Part shown: positions 27,511 through 36,156 of the stretch, one piece after another
Position numbering within the stretch: position 1 is the first letter of the stretch
How the letters are laid out: each line of letters begins with the position of its first letter
From: JAPORY01 sp965215385
GTDB lineage: Bacteria > Pseudomonadota > Alphaproteobacteria > Rhodobacterales > Rhodobacteraceae
DNA length: 64,000 bases
Direction of reading: 5' to 3'
Assembly: GCA_965215385.1 (NCBI GenBank)
Contig: OZ244059.1
Span: forward strand, 1-64,000
Made by a program: the position numbers and the translations under genes
Notes under the pieces: model-generated
Told to the model about the DNA's origin: nothing
Database searches by the model: none
What the model saw: only the letters and a program-made list of their open reading frames with translations

Positions 27511-27999
27511 ATGGCGATGGAAAATACGGAAGAGCTCTTGAACCGAATTATTTCCGCGCTGGATCGGGTTCAGTCGCAAGTGGAGTCGGGAGTAGTATCC
27601 CAACGAACAAACGATCTTGACGTAATTTCACAACTGCAGGCTGAATTGGCGACAGATAAAAAATTGAACGCCGAACTTAAAGCAACAGTGGCACAGTTAC
27701 AAAAGTCTCCTGGCATAAAAGACACCCTTAGCGACACCAATGCTGAGCAGTTGAGTGTTGTTGAAGTCAATGCAGAGATCCAGAGATTGCGGCAATCAAA
27801 TTTGCAGTTGCAGGAAATTGCGGCAAAGTTGCGCGAAGCTAATCAGGAGTTAGCTGGAAATTCGGAGTTGATAAACGCATCGTTGTCGGCAGAATTGGAA
27901 GCACTACGATCAGAGCGAGCAGCAGATGCTGCGCAACTAACGATAATCATTAATCAGCTTTGGCCACTATTGGCGGGCAATGAAGGTGACGCAGAATAG
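27511..27999 (+). CDS. Coiled-coil protein upstream of zapA
   Basis: 162 residues, almost entirely predicted helix with heptad-like Leu/Ile and Glu/Gln: LLNRIISALDRVQSQVESGV near the start and IQRLRQSNLQLQEIAAKLRE in the middle. It ends LTIIINQLWPLLAGNEGDAE. A small coiled-coil gene directly before zapA is common in Alphaproteobacteria (DUF4164-like), and this one may be that gene, though the sequence itself is not distinctive. ATG 27511 has AGGG spaced 6-7 bp; an upstream in-frame start at 27487 is less likely. It lies 8 bp before zapA, so the pair is an operon and a cell-division role is plausible. Confidence 0.75.
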   Translation: MAMENTEELLNRIISALDRVQSQVESGVVSQRTNDLDVISQLQAELATDKKLNAELKATVAQLQKSPGIKDTLSDTNAEQLSVVEVNAEIQRLRQSNLQLQEIAAKLREANQELAGNSELINASLSAELEALRSERAADAAQLTIIINQLWPLLAGNEGDAE

Positions 28000-28007
28000 G
28001 AATTATT

Positions 28008-28418
28008 ATGCCGCAGGTGACGATTAACGTTGGTGGTCGCGATTTCAAAATCAATTGTGGCGAAGGCGAGGAGGAGGGCCTTCAGACAGCTGCAAAACGA
28101 TTAGATAGCGAAATCAAACTGTTATCAGATGGCAATACCAACCCTTTGGGCAGCAGTGTGGTATTGATGGCGGGACTCGTTTTAGCAGATCGTCTGCAAC
28201 AGGAAGAAAAAGCCCGTGAGGTTGAGCGGTCGACCCGCACCGAGCGCGAATTAGAAATTAAGCGCCTCAAAGCGGCAGCCGCGCACAAACCCGCCGCCAA
28301 AGAACGAGTGCTGCTTTTAGAAAACTTTAATGAGACATTGGCCGAGATTGCAGCGCGCACCGAATCGCTCGCGGCGTCTATAGAAAAGACAACATCTAGC
28401 ACCGGTTCTGAGAATTGA
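28008..28418 (+). CDS. zapA: Cell division protein ZapA
   Basis: ZapA promotes bundling of FtsZ protofilaments in the Z ring. The N-terminal domain begins PQVTINVGGRDFKINCGEGE, matching the ZapA strand-turn-strand, followed by LQTAAKRLDSEIKLL and MAGLVLADRLQQEEKA and a coiled-coil helix. 136 residues, slightly long, with an extra C-terminal helical tail (residues 95-136). The upstream coiled-coil gene is coupled at 8 bp. In many proteobacteria the 6S RNA gene and ygfA follow zapA, but ygfA is not present here. Confidence 0.88.
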   Translation: MPQVTINVGGRDFKINCGEGEEEGLQTAAKRLDSEIKLLSDGNTNPLGSSVVLMAGLVLADRLQQEEKAREVERSTRTERELEIKRLKAAAAHKPAAKERVLLLENFNETLAEIAARTESLAASIEKTTSSTGSEN

Positions 28419-28925
28419 AATGAGTTCTTGGTAAAGGTGCTGGGCAGACAAGAAAAAATGTCCTTGATGTTGGGCTGCAAAATTTACCTTGCAAGACAAG
28501 GCGAAGTTCCGCGCCGCGCGAAATGTGCGGAAATTGATCAAGTTAACCAAAAGAAATGACGAGCCCGCAGCCATACCGACCCGACGCTCTACTTGGCAGA
28601 ACTAGGTTGCGGATGCAAGGCCCGATCAAGAGCGTTGCCGAACCCCACTCTGGTCAATTATTGGTGCGGCTCTATACTTTTTCTCATTACGAGGATTGCA
28701 GATAGTGTGCGGGTGTGCGGGTTTGGACGGTTTACGTGGCACCGTCGTTTCGCGGTTCGACGATAATGACAGTAACCGTAGACAGGGTCGGGGTCGTCGT
28801 ATGACAATGCGGTTTTGCTCGCATAAGGTTGACTCGCGTTGGCAACTGTTGACGGCGGTGCCAATGCCGACGCTGATGTGACGCTTGGAGCTGAGATTAA
28901 CAAGATCGCGCGTAGATCAAAGAGT
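28419..28925. other. Intergenic region after zapA
   Basis: About 0.5 kb between zapA and the P450. It contains a small perfect stem TTCCGC/GCGGAA (28507-28532) and a weaker long-range pairing of GGTAAA (about 28430) with TTTACC (about 28483). 6S RNA genes often follow zapA, so a small RNA here is possible, but I could not build a convincing 6S fold. Confidence 0.3.
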
Positions 28926-30338
28926 ATGGTTGCAATGAAGGCCCTTTCTGATTTGCCGAGCCCCAAAGAGTTGCCCCTGTTGGGACATATGCACAAAATC
29001 CGTTTTGTGCGTTTGCACCAAATTTTTGAAGAGTGGGCTGATGAGCTTGGCCCAATTTATCGGATAAAGGTCGGCCCGCGTGTAATGTGCGTGATTTCTG
29101 ATCGCGAGTTGTTTCAACAAATTCTTCGTCAGCGCCCAACGAAGTTCCAAAGACTCACGCAGTTGTCATTGGTCGCCGCGGAGATGCATTTAGACGGCGT
29201 GTTTGCGGCTAATGGGGAAGATTGGAAGCGACAACGTCGAATTGTGGACGAGGCCCTCAATCGCGCCAAGCTCGAAGATTTTTTTCCAAAATTAGTGGTT
29301 TATGTCCGCCGTTTGCAATCGCGTTGGCAGCGAGCGGCGCAGCAGTCCGAGGTTGTGAATGTTACCGAAGATTTGATGCGATTTACCGTCGATGTGACAA
29401 TGCGACTTGCGTTTGACCTAGATGCCAATACCCTTGAGACCCCGGGTCCAACCATTCAGCGTCACCTCGACAAAGTTTTTCCCATACTCCTGCGGCGAAT
29501 TAATGCGCCATTTCCGTGGTGGCGATATTTTCGGCTGCCAGCTGACCGTTCCTTAGATCGGGCTTTGGTGGCACTGGAGAGTGAAGTTGCTGAAATTGTC
29601 AACCACGCCCGAAAGCGGATGGCGGAAGATCCGAATAGATTTGTACAGCCAACGAATTTTTTGGAAGCGCTCCTCGCAGCCGTACACGATGAAGCATCGG
29701 GGTTTTCAGAAGCTGAGATTTTTGCGAATGTGAGCAATATATTGCTGGCTGGTGAAGATACGACAGCCAATAGTATCGCGTGGGCAATTTATTTTGGCTT
29801 AAAATATCCGGAAGCATTCTTGCGCCTGCGAGAAGAAGTGGGAGATCTTTTGGGTACCAACGATTCGTTGTCGCGTTTTGATCAAGTGGCAAAGATGCCG
29901 CTCCTTGACGCCTTTTGCAATGAGTCGATGCGATTGAAGCCGGTTGCACCATTGCACACTGTGGAACCCGTAGAAGATATTGATTTGTTGGGATATCGGA
30001 TTCCGAAAGCGACTCCGATTTTCGTGCTGGCGCGACATATTGCGGTCAGTGAGGATAGTTTTGCTGACAGTAAAAAGTTTGATTTGTCGCGTTGGCTGAA
30101 GGCGCCGAGCGAACGGACTGGTAGCCACAATCGGCGGGCATTTGTACCGTTCGGGGGCGGGCCGCGGGTATGTCCGGGACGTAGTTTAGCAATGTTACAG
30201 TTCCGTGCCGTCCTCGCCATGATCTGTCAAAACTTTCAACTAGAACTCGAAGGAGATATTGCCAATGTGCAAGAGCATCTGACGTTCACACTGACTCCCC
30301 GCGATCTGCGAGTGCGCTTGAAAGCGCGACCGACATAA
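28926..30338 (+). CDS. Cytochrome P450
   Basis: Heme-thiolate monooxygenase of 470 residues. The I-helix oxygen-activation motif is AGEDTT (near residue 275), the K-helix ExxR is NESMRLKP, and the heme loop is FGGGPRVCPGRSLA (from residue 409) with Cys416 as the axial ligand. The length and long I-helix region resemble class II-like bacterial P450s of the CYP102/CYP4-like kind, but no reductase domain follows. An upstream in-frame start at 28839 is possible; ATG 28926 is chosen because homology begins at PSPKELPLLGH. No electron-transfer partner is adjacent. Substrate is unknown. Confidence 0.92.
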   Translation: MVAMKALSDLPSPKELPLLGHMHKIRFVRLHQIFEEWADELGPIYRIKVGPRVMCVISDRELFQQILRQRPTKFQRLTQLSLVAAEMHLDGVFAANGEDWKRQRRIVDEALNRAKLEDFFPKLVVYVRRLQSRWQRAAQQSEVVNVTEDLMRFTVDVTMRLAFDLDANTLETPGPTIQRHLDKVFPILLRRINAPFPWWRYFRLPADRSLDRALVALESEVAEIVNHARKRMAEDPNRFVQPTNFLEALLAAVHDEASGFSEAEIFANVSNILLAGEDTTANSIAWAIYFGLKYPEAFLRLREEVGDLLGTNDSLSRFDQVAKMPLLDAFCNESMRLKPVAPLHTVEPVEDIDLLGYRIPKATPIFVLARHIAVSEDSFADSKKFDLSRWLKAPSERTGSHNRRAFVPFGGGPRVCPGRSLAMLQFRAVLAMICQNFQLELEGDIANVQEHLTFTLTPRDLRVRLKARPT

Positions 30339-30543
30339 CGTTCGCTGATGGTTTGTGTTTTGCCGCTAATCGGATTGGTTGCGTTCATCGATCAGCAATC
30401 CTCTCCGGGCGAGACATCGCTATTCTCGCAAAAGCTATTGCTTGCTATCAGCGACGAAATATGCTTGCGAATCGACCGGCACCGCTATAAGAGCGCATCC
30501 AACTCCACTCGGTTTGACCTCCAACTCCTGCAGGTATGTAGAC

Positions 30544-31170
30544 ATGTTTGATCCCAGCGAAACGTTCAATAATCTTGTGCCTATGGTCGTTGAGCAAACC
30601 AGTCGTGGCGAACGCGCCTACGACATTTTCTCGCGCCTCCTCAAAGAAAGAATCGTATTCGTCAATGGGCCGATACACGATGGTATGAGCCATCTTGTTG
30701 TCGCACAGTTGCTGCACCTTGAAGCGGAGAATCCAAAAAAAGAAATTTCGGTCTACGTCAACTCGCCAGGTGGAGTGGTGACGAGTGGATTATCAATCTA
30801 CGACACCATGCAGTACATTCGCCCTAAGGTCTCGACCCTGGTTGTTGGTCAAGCCGCATCAATGGGCTCGTTACTCCTCGTTGGGGGAGAGCCGGGTCTG
30901 CGATACTCTTTGCCAAATAGCCGAATTATGGTGCATCAACCCTCCGGTGGTTTTCAAGGACAGGCATCCGACATTATGATTCATGCTGCGGAAACCCAAA
31001 AGCTAAAAGATCGTTTGCACGAAATATATGTCAAACATACGGGCCAAACAAAAAAGTCGGTAGAAAAAGCACTCGACCGTGATAACTTCATGTCGCCAGC
31101 CGAAGCATTAGCTTGGGGACATATTGACAAAATTGTAACGAACCGGGCTGTGGAAGACGACAAGGCTTGA
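30544..31170 (+). CDS. clpP: ATP-dependent Clp protease proteolytic subunit
   Basis: Forms the serine-protease barrel used by ClpX and ClpA. 208 residues, standard. The catalytic triad is Ser106 in GQAASMGSLLL, His131 in RIMVHQPSGG and Asp180 in ALDRDNFMS, with spacing identical to E. coli ClpP (111/136/185). ATG 30544 begins MFDPSETFNNLVPMVVEQ, the family N-terminus; the frame is open further upstream to 30379 but that part has no ClpP likeness. clpX follows after 136 bp, as usual. Confidence 0.97.
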   Translation: MFDPSETFNNLVPMVVEQTSRGERAYDIFSRLLKERIVFVNGPIHDGMSHLVVAQLLHLEAENPKKEISVYVNSPGGVVTSGLSIYDTMQYIRPKVSTLVVGQAASMGSLLLVGGEPGLRYSLPNSRIMVHQPSGGFQGQASDIMIHAAETQKLKDRLHEIYVKHTGQTKKSVEKALDRDNFMSPAEALAWGHIDKIVTNRAVEDDKA

Positions 31171-31306
31171 ATTATGCGAAAAAAGCTGGAAAGAAGCGAT
31201 GCTCTGCTCTCACCAAAGCGTGGTGGTCCGTCAATGCCCACTCGGAGTTGCTCGTAACAGAAACATCAGAAGATTTAGCGGGCTACAACAGAGGCGATAG
31301 AGAGTC

Positions 31307-32566
31307 ATGGCAGGCAAACAAAGCAGTGACAATACGCTATTTTGTAGCTTTTGCGGCAAAAGCCAGCACGAGGTTAGGAAACTCATTGCTGGACCGACCG
31401 TCTACATTTGTGATGAATGTATCGAACTTTGCACCGAGATCATTCAAGAAGAAAATCGCGCTAATAAAAAGAAGTCGAACAGCGGCGTTCCAAAGCCGAT
31501 CGACATCTGTGAGGTCCTCGACGATTATGTTATTGGCCAAGACCGTGCAAAGCGCGTGCTTTCGGTCGCGGTTCACAACCATTACAAGCGACTAAATGAC
31601 GAAAAGCAGCGTAGCAATGGTATCGAACTGGCAAAGTCCAATATTTTACTCATCGGACCGACGGGTTGTGGCAAGACTTTGCTTGCCCAAACGCTCGCAC
31701 GCATTCTTGATGTCCCTTTTACCATGGCTGATGCGACGACGCTCACCGAGGCGGGCTATGTCGGCGAGGACGTAGAAAACATCATCCTCAAGCTCCTGCA
31801 GGCGAGCGAATACAACGTTGAAAAAGCGCAGCGTGGCATTGTTTATATTGATGAAGTCGACAAAATTACGCGCAAATCAGAAAACCCGTCGATCACTCGA
31901 GATGTTTCCGGCGAGGGCGTACAACAAGCGTTACTGAAGCTGATTGAAGGCACAGTGGCCTCGGTACCGCCGCAAGGCGGACGAAAGCACCCGCAACAGG
32001 AGTTCATGCAGGTCGATACCACGAATATCTTGTTCATTTGCGGCGGTGCATTTGCTGGACTCGATCGTATAATTTCGCAGCGTGGACGCGGGTCATCCCT
32101 TGGCTTCGGTGCCAGTATTCTTGATCCAGATGAGCGCAACTCTGGAGAAATCTTCAAGGATATTGAACCCGAAGACTTACTTAAGTTTGGACTGATTCCC
32201 GAATTCGTCGGCCGGTTACCGGTTTTTGCCACCCTAGAAGACTTAGATGAAGCTGCCCTCATCAGCATCTTGATTGAGCCAAAAAATGCGTTGGTGAAGC
32301 AATTTCAGCGTCTTTTTGAACTGGAAGATACGGAATTGGTCTTCACTGACGAAGCCCTTGAAGCGATTGCAAAGCTGGCAATCAGGCGAAAGACGGGGGC
32401 ACGCGGGCTGCGATCCATTATTGAAGATATTTTGCTCGATACGATGTTTGAGTTACCAAGTCTTGAGAATGTCATAAAGGTTGTGATTAACAAGGAAACT
32501 GTAAATTCAGATGCGGGACCGTTGTTGATTTATTCCGACGCTCGGACCGAAGCGAGTGCCAGTTAA
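31307..32566 (+). CDS. clpX: ATP-dependent Clp protease ATP-binding subunit ClpX
   Basis: AAA+ unfoldase of 419 residues that recognises tagged proteins and feeds them to ClpP. The N-terminal zinc-binding domain has CSFCGKSQ and CDECIELC. Walker A is GPTGCGKTLLAQ, Walker B IVYIDEVDKI, with the pore loop region GYVGEDVE and sensor 2 KTGARGLRSI. All essential residues appear intact. The lon gene that follows clpX in many genomes is absent here; a RidA-family gene follows instead. Confidence 0.97.
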   Translation: MAGKQSSDNTLFCSFCGKSQHEVRKLIAGPTVYICDECIELCTEIIQEENRANKKKSNSGVPKPIDICEVLDDYVIGQDRAKRVLSVAVHNHYKRLNDEKQRSNGIELAKSNILLIGPTGCGKTLLAQTLARILDVPFTMADATTLTEAGYVGEDVENIILKLLQASEYNVEKAQRGIVYIDEVDKITRKSENPSITRDVSGEGVQQALLKLIEGTVASVPPQGGRKHPQQEFMQVDTTNILFICGGAFAGLDRIISQRGRGSSLGFGASILDPDERNSGEIFKDIEPEDLLKFGLIPEFVGRLPVFATLEDLDEAALISILIEPKNALVKQFQRLFELEDTELVFTDEALEAIAKLAIRRKTGARGLRSIIEDILLDTMFELPSLENVIKVVINKETVNSDAGPLLIYSDARTEASAS

Positions 32567-32613
32567 TTCACTGTTGCTGATGATCTCAACCCAGCGACGA
32601 GTAGCGTGAGAGT

Positions 32614-32991
32614 ATGACTATTCGACGAATTAAATCTGGTGGATTTTATGAAGATAAGGTCGGCTATTGCCGCGCCGTGGTCGCTGGTGGATTTATTCAT
32701 GTCGCTGGCACCACCGCGCAGGGTGAGGATATTCCACCCGATATCGTCGGACAGTGCGAATCGGCCTTGGACGCAATTAGGGTCGCATTAGAAGCAGCTG
32801 GAAGTGGCATGGATCAAGTCGTTCGAGTGACCTATATGCTTGAAAATAGGAAAGAATTCGAACGTCTTTGGCCATTATTGTCCGAAACCTTCGGTGCCAA
32901 CCCGCCAGCGTCAACGATGATTGAGTGTGGATTGGTCAATCGCAAATACCGTATTGAGATTGAAGTGACGGCTTTGGCACCAAAGGCCTGA
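32614..32991 (+). CDS. RidA/YjgF-family protein
   Basis: 125 residues. RidA-type trimeric enzymes deaminate reactive enamine/imine intermediates from PLP enzymes. Typical segments are RAVVAGGFIHVAGTTAQGED at the N-terminus, DIVGQCESALDAIRVALEAAG, and the C-terminal YRIEIEVTALAP; the active-site Arg that binds carboxylates corresponds to the R in VNRKYRIEIEV or nearby. It differs from E. coli RidA in the tail and may belong to a Rid2 or other subgroup, which often lack the deaminase. It starts 47 bp after clpX. Confidence 0.85.
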   Translation: MTIRRIKSGGFYEDKVGYCRAVVAGGFIHVAGTTAQGEDIPPDIVGQCESALDAIRVALEAAGSGMDQVVRVTYMLENRKEFERLWPLLSETFGANPPASTMIECGLVNRKYRIEIEVTALAPKA

Positions 32992-33061
32992 GTGGGCGCA
33001 TACGACGGTTTAGTCGTTCCAAACGCAATCTCGCAAGTTCAACTGCGCAAGAATAGGTGAC

Positions 33062-33451
33062 ATGACGGTTTTGAACTATATCAAACGGGCGTTGACGTGG
33101 TGGGACAGTCAAACGCTCAACACGCAATTTTACACTTGGCGAAAAGGTGTCAGAGTTGGGAGCGATGCGCAGGGGAATGTGTATTATCGCAGCAAAGATG
33201 ATCGTCATCGTTGGGTAATCTATTGCGGTGAAACCGAGGCTAGCCGCGTGAACCCAGAATGGCATGGCTGGTTGCATCGCACTTGGGATACACCGCCAAG
33301 TGACCAGCCACTGCCGCGAAAGGATTGGCAAAAGCCGCATGTCGAGAATCGGACGGGGACAGCAAGAGCCTACGCCCCGGCAGGATCCATCAGAAACGAT
33401 GCGCCCAAGGTACACAAGGACTACGAAGCGTGGTTGCCAAGTGATCAATAG
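33062..33451 (+). CDS. NADH-ubiquinone oxidoreductase accessory subunit NDUFA12-like
   Basis: 129 residues related to NDUFA12 (B17.2), an accessory subunit shared by mitochondrial complex I and the enzyme of Alphaproteobacteria. Characteristic parts are TWWDSQTLNTQFYTWRKG, VGSDAQGNVYYRSKDDRHRW, VIYCGETEASRVNPEWHGWL and HRTWDTPPSD. This gene is a strong sign of an alphaproteobacterial host. The next gene, mlaD, begins 6 bp after its stop. Confidence 0.93.
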   Translation: MTVLNYIKRALTWWDSQTLNTQFYTWRKGVRVGSDAQGNVYYRSKDDRHRWVIYCGETEASRVNPEWHGWLHRTWDTPPSDQPLPRKDWQKPHVENRTGTARAYAPAGSIRNDAPKVHKDYEAWLPSDQ

Positions 33452-33457
33452 GCAGAA

Positions 33458-33910
33458 ATGACAAACTATTCAAAGATCGAAGTTACCGTTGGAGCCGTGG
33501 TGATTGCGATTGCCGCTGCTTTCGTGATTTACGCTGGGCAAGTTACCGGTGTGACGAACAGTCGATCAGGTTATGAGTTGACCGCAAGTTTTCGGTCCCT
33601 TGAGGGCGTATCAGTCGGGACCGATATCCGGCTATCGGGAATCAAAATTGGCTCAGTTAACGAGATCACCCTCAACCCCGAAAACTATCGCATTGACGCC
33701 AAGTTTCGGGTGCAAAGTGGCGTTGACATTCCTGAGGATAGTGCCGCCGTTGTAACTTCGGAAGGTCTCTTCGGCGGCAATTTCGTTGAAATCGTGCCTG
33801 GCGGGTCACTCATGTATCTAGCGGCTGGCGACGAGATACTTGATACGCAAAGCCCAGTCAATTTACTCAATCTAATGATGCGTTTTGTCGATAATGACGA
33901 CTCACCGTAG
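33458..33910 (+). CDS. mlaD: Phospholipid transport protein MlaD
   Basis: 150-residue inner-membrane-anchored MCE-domain protein of the Mla phospholipid transport pathway. An N-terminal anchor (VTVGAVVIAIAAAFVIYAG, residues ~9-27) is followed by the MCE beta-barrel with YELTASFRSLEGVSVGTDIR, LSGIKIGSVNEITL and TSEGLFGGNFVEIVPGG. The other Mla genes are not adjacent, which is usual when mlaD sits with the NDUFA12 and DUF2155 genes in Alphaproteobacteria. Confidence 0.93.
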   Translation: MTNYSKIEVTVGAVVIAIAAAFVIYAGQVTGVTNSRSGYELTASFRSLEGVSVGTDIRLSGIKIGSVNEITLNPENYRIDAKFRVQSGVDIPEDSAAVVTSEGLFGGNFVEIVPGGSLMYLAAGDEILDTQSPVNLLNLMMRFVDNDDSP

Positions 33911-33915
33911 TCCGA

Positions 33916-34356
33916 ATGATTTGGTTCTTCATATTCGTCATTGTGTTCAGTGGGGCTATTGCAAGTTCGGCACAAGAAATTGTCGTAACCCCGCTACCGC
34001 CGACGGCAGTCCCAAATAGCATAAGCAACGACTCACCACCACCACAGATGCCCGAACGAGCACTCGGTTCCAATGGTTCGGGTGCCGTATTGCGGGCGCT
34101 TGACAAGGTGAGTGGTGAAACTGTCGATGTCGTAATTGATGCTAGTCAACAAGCTCAGATCTTTGAGCTACAGGTTGCCCTCAACCAGTGTCGCTATCCC
34201 GCTGAAAACGAAGCAGGGGATGCGTTTGCCTATCTCGTTATCCAGGATCGAAACGAAGAAAAATTTGCTGGCTGGATGATCGCGTCCTCGCCAGCACTTA
34301 ATGCCCTTGACCATGCGCGTTACGATATCTGGGTCTTGCGTTGTACAACGTCGTGA
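33916..34356 (+). CDS. DUF2155 family exported protein
   Basis: 146 residues with an N-terminal signal or anchor (MIWFFIFVIVFSGAIASSAQE). The conserved part is AVLRALDKVSGETVDVVIDA, then LNQCRYPAENEAGDAFAYLV and KFAGWMIASSPALNALDHARYDIWV, which match DUF2155. Function of this family is unknown; it is a conserved neighbour of mlaD and aat in Alphaproteobacteria. Its 3' end overlaps the 3' end of aat on the opposite strand by 37 bp. Confidence 0.88.
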   Translation: MIWFFIFVIVFSGAIASSAQEIVVTPLPPTAVPNSISNDSPPPQMPERALGSNGSGAVLRALDKVSGETVDVVIDASQQAQIFELQVALNQCRYPAENEAGDAFAYLVIQDRNEEKFAGWMIASSPALNALDHARYDIWVLRCTTS

Positions 34357-34979
34357 GGAGCAGCTATTGGCACTGAGACAAAATCTGCTGACCGTCTAAT
34401 TGCCACTTTCAAAGCCTTAAGGTACTGATCTCGGCTGATCTCAATGCCACCGAGCGAGACGAGATGCGGCGTTAGAAACTGCGTGTCGAGTAGGATAAAA
34501 CCACCACCTTCAAGGCGATCAACCAAGTAGGCTAAGGCGATTTTTGAGGCATCTCGACGCTTAGAAAACATGCTTTCGGCAAAGAAAGCTGCGCCGAGAG
34601 CAACTCCATAAATGCCGCCGGAAATCTGTCCATCCTGCCATATTTCGAGCGAATGAGCATATCCGGCTGAATGCAACTCCTGATAGACCTGTTGGAGTTC
34701 AGTGCTGATCCAAGTTGTTTCTCGATCAGCACAACCAGCAAGGATTGATCGGAAGTCGGCGTTTACGGTGACGTGGAAGTCCGCCTTTCTTATGGTGCGC
34801 CGCAGTGATCGCGACATCCGAAAGCCGCTGATCGGTATAATCGCGCGTGGGTCGGGGTTATACCATCTTATTCGCGAATTCTCAGCGTTTGCCATTGGGA
34901 ATAGCCCGATAGAGTAGGCGATCAGTAGATTTTCAGGGGAGAGAGTCACGTTTTTTTGTTCTAACCAGAACTGATTCAT
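34320..34979 (-). CDS. aat: Leucyl/phenylalanyl-tRNA-protein transferase
   Basis: Adds Leu or Phe from tRNA to proteins with N-terminal Arg or Lys, marking them for ClpAP degradation. 219 residues. Conserved segments are LLIAYSIGLFPMANAEN, IRWYNPDPRAIIPI, FRMSRSLRRTIRKADF, GYAHSLEIWQDGQISGGIYG, FFAESMFSKRRDASKIAL and LLDTQFLTPHLVSLGGIEIS. All are as in E. coli Aat. It is convergent with the DUF2155 gene with overlapping ends. Confidence 0.95.
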   Translation of the reverse strand: MNQFWLEQKNVTLSPENLLIAYSIGLFPMANAENSRIRWYNPDPRAIIPISGFRMSRSLRRTIRKADFHVTVNADFRSILAGCADRETTWISTELQQVYQELHSAGYAHSLEIWQDGQISGGIYGVALGAAFFAESMFSKRRDASKIALAYLVDRLEGGGFILLDTQFLTPHLVSLGGIEISRDQYLKALKVAIRRSADFVSVPIAAPHDVVQRKTQIS

Positions 34980-35154
34980 TTAAAACTGAATCCGAGAGTA
35001 TGAACTTTTTTCTGCCATTCACTCACGTCGTGATAAAAGCATAAACAGTCAGTTGCGCAGCTATTGGATATGAACGACGGTAAATCGGCAAGACCGATTC
35101 AGTCTTTGCGAAATAATCTGAATTGGTCGCTTTAATATAACGCGTCAAAGGAAT

Positions 35155-35802
35155 GACAATGCGAACACTCGGGAGCTGGTTTCGCGCTTGATTTGGCACG
35201 CGGCGCGGCAAATTGATCAGATTGGTCGGCGGTTATTGCTAAGCCAGAGTATTACCAACGCCAAAAAGATCTATTCGGTTTTTGCAGAGCATACCCGTTG
35301 GATCATTAGGGGCAAAGTTGGTGTCCCGCTTGAACTCGGGGTGCCGGTGAGCGTGATTGCAGACCATCGGGGGTTTGATTTGAACCCTATGATTATGTGG
35401 GACGGTAGTGATGTTGACTATGCGGTTCCGCTCATCGAACAGACACCGGCGTGGTTCCCGAACCGCGTGGCGGTGAGCTTTGACCAGGGGCACCATAGTC
35501 CCGCCAATCGCCGCCGGCTGAATGACCTTTTGACGGTCAATGCGTTGCCGAATAACGGGTATCTCTCGAAGATTGAACGCGCTGGGGAGCAAGAGCCGGC
35601 ATTTGCCGATCGCGCAAACAGCATCCTGGCATTGAATCGTGCATCAATAGCCTTGAGCATCGGGAGCTGGCTCGGATTTATCCGTATGGGGCTGATGGCT
35701 TTGCTCGCATGGTTGTTTTGTCCATTCTCGCGACGAACCATCCATCGCCTTGGCCTCCTGATACTCAGAGGGGCTTCAAAGACCGTGCCGAGAGCGGCAT
35801 AG
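35155..35802 (+). pseudogene. ISNCY-type transposase fragment
   Basis: The 35188-35802 frame carries the C-terminal half of an ISNCY-type transposase: YSVFAEHTRWIIRGKVGVPL, VIADHRGFDLNPMIMWDGSD, PNRVAVSFDQGHHSPANRR and NALPNNGYLSK. No start, N-terminal half or HTH is present, and there is an internal deletion upstream of RQIDQIGRRLL. Around 35640 the correct frame changes (the sequence NSLEHRELARIYPYGADG is in another frame), so it is frameshifted. Terminal repeats were not found. Inactive relic. Confidence 0.75.
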
Positions 35803-36156
35803 TCCCCAGCAACTTCCGCATTTTTTTGACCCTACTGTCGGCCAACGTCACTGGGGCGGCTGGGCGCATCGGGGTGGTATAAATTCCGCTACAGTTGATA
35901 AAATCTCGTGATATCTGGCTTCGAAAATCCCTACTCTGGCCTTTATTTCAGCGAATATTTGTGGGACTTCTCGGTAAAGAATTTGCGGTCCCGCGGAAAA
36001 TCAGGGGTTTTCGCGCGGACACGAGTTGACATATTGATGCCGACGCAAAAACTCCCTGAGGGCTCAAAAAATTAGGGTGAGGGTTCCCGCTTTGCCACAC
36101 TGTCGCCAGGAAATAATGCTGCGGCCTGATCCAAATGCAATGGCAACCCCGCACCG
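35803..36156. other. Intergenic region before the surface protein's 3' end
   Basis: About 350 bp. The first 70 bases may still belong to the ISNCY remnant in another frame. Nothing else is recognised; no clear terminator hairpin for the leftward surface-protein gene was found. Confidence 0.4.

Noticed and set aside
30379..30543. Upstream extension of the clpP reading frame
   Set aside because: The 55 extra residues have no ClpP likeness, and ATG 30544 gives the standard N-terminus and triad spacing.
35188..35802. 204-residue frame as an intact gene
   Set aside because: It is a fragment of an ISNCY-type transposase with no start, a missing N-terminal half and a frame change near 35640.
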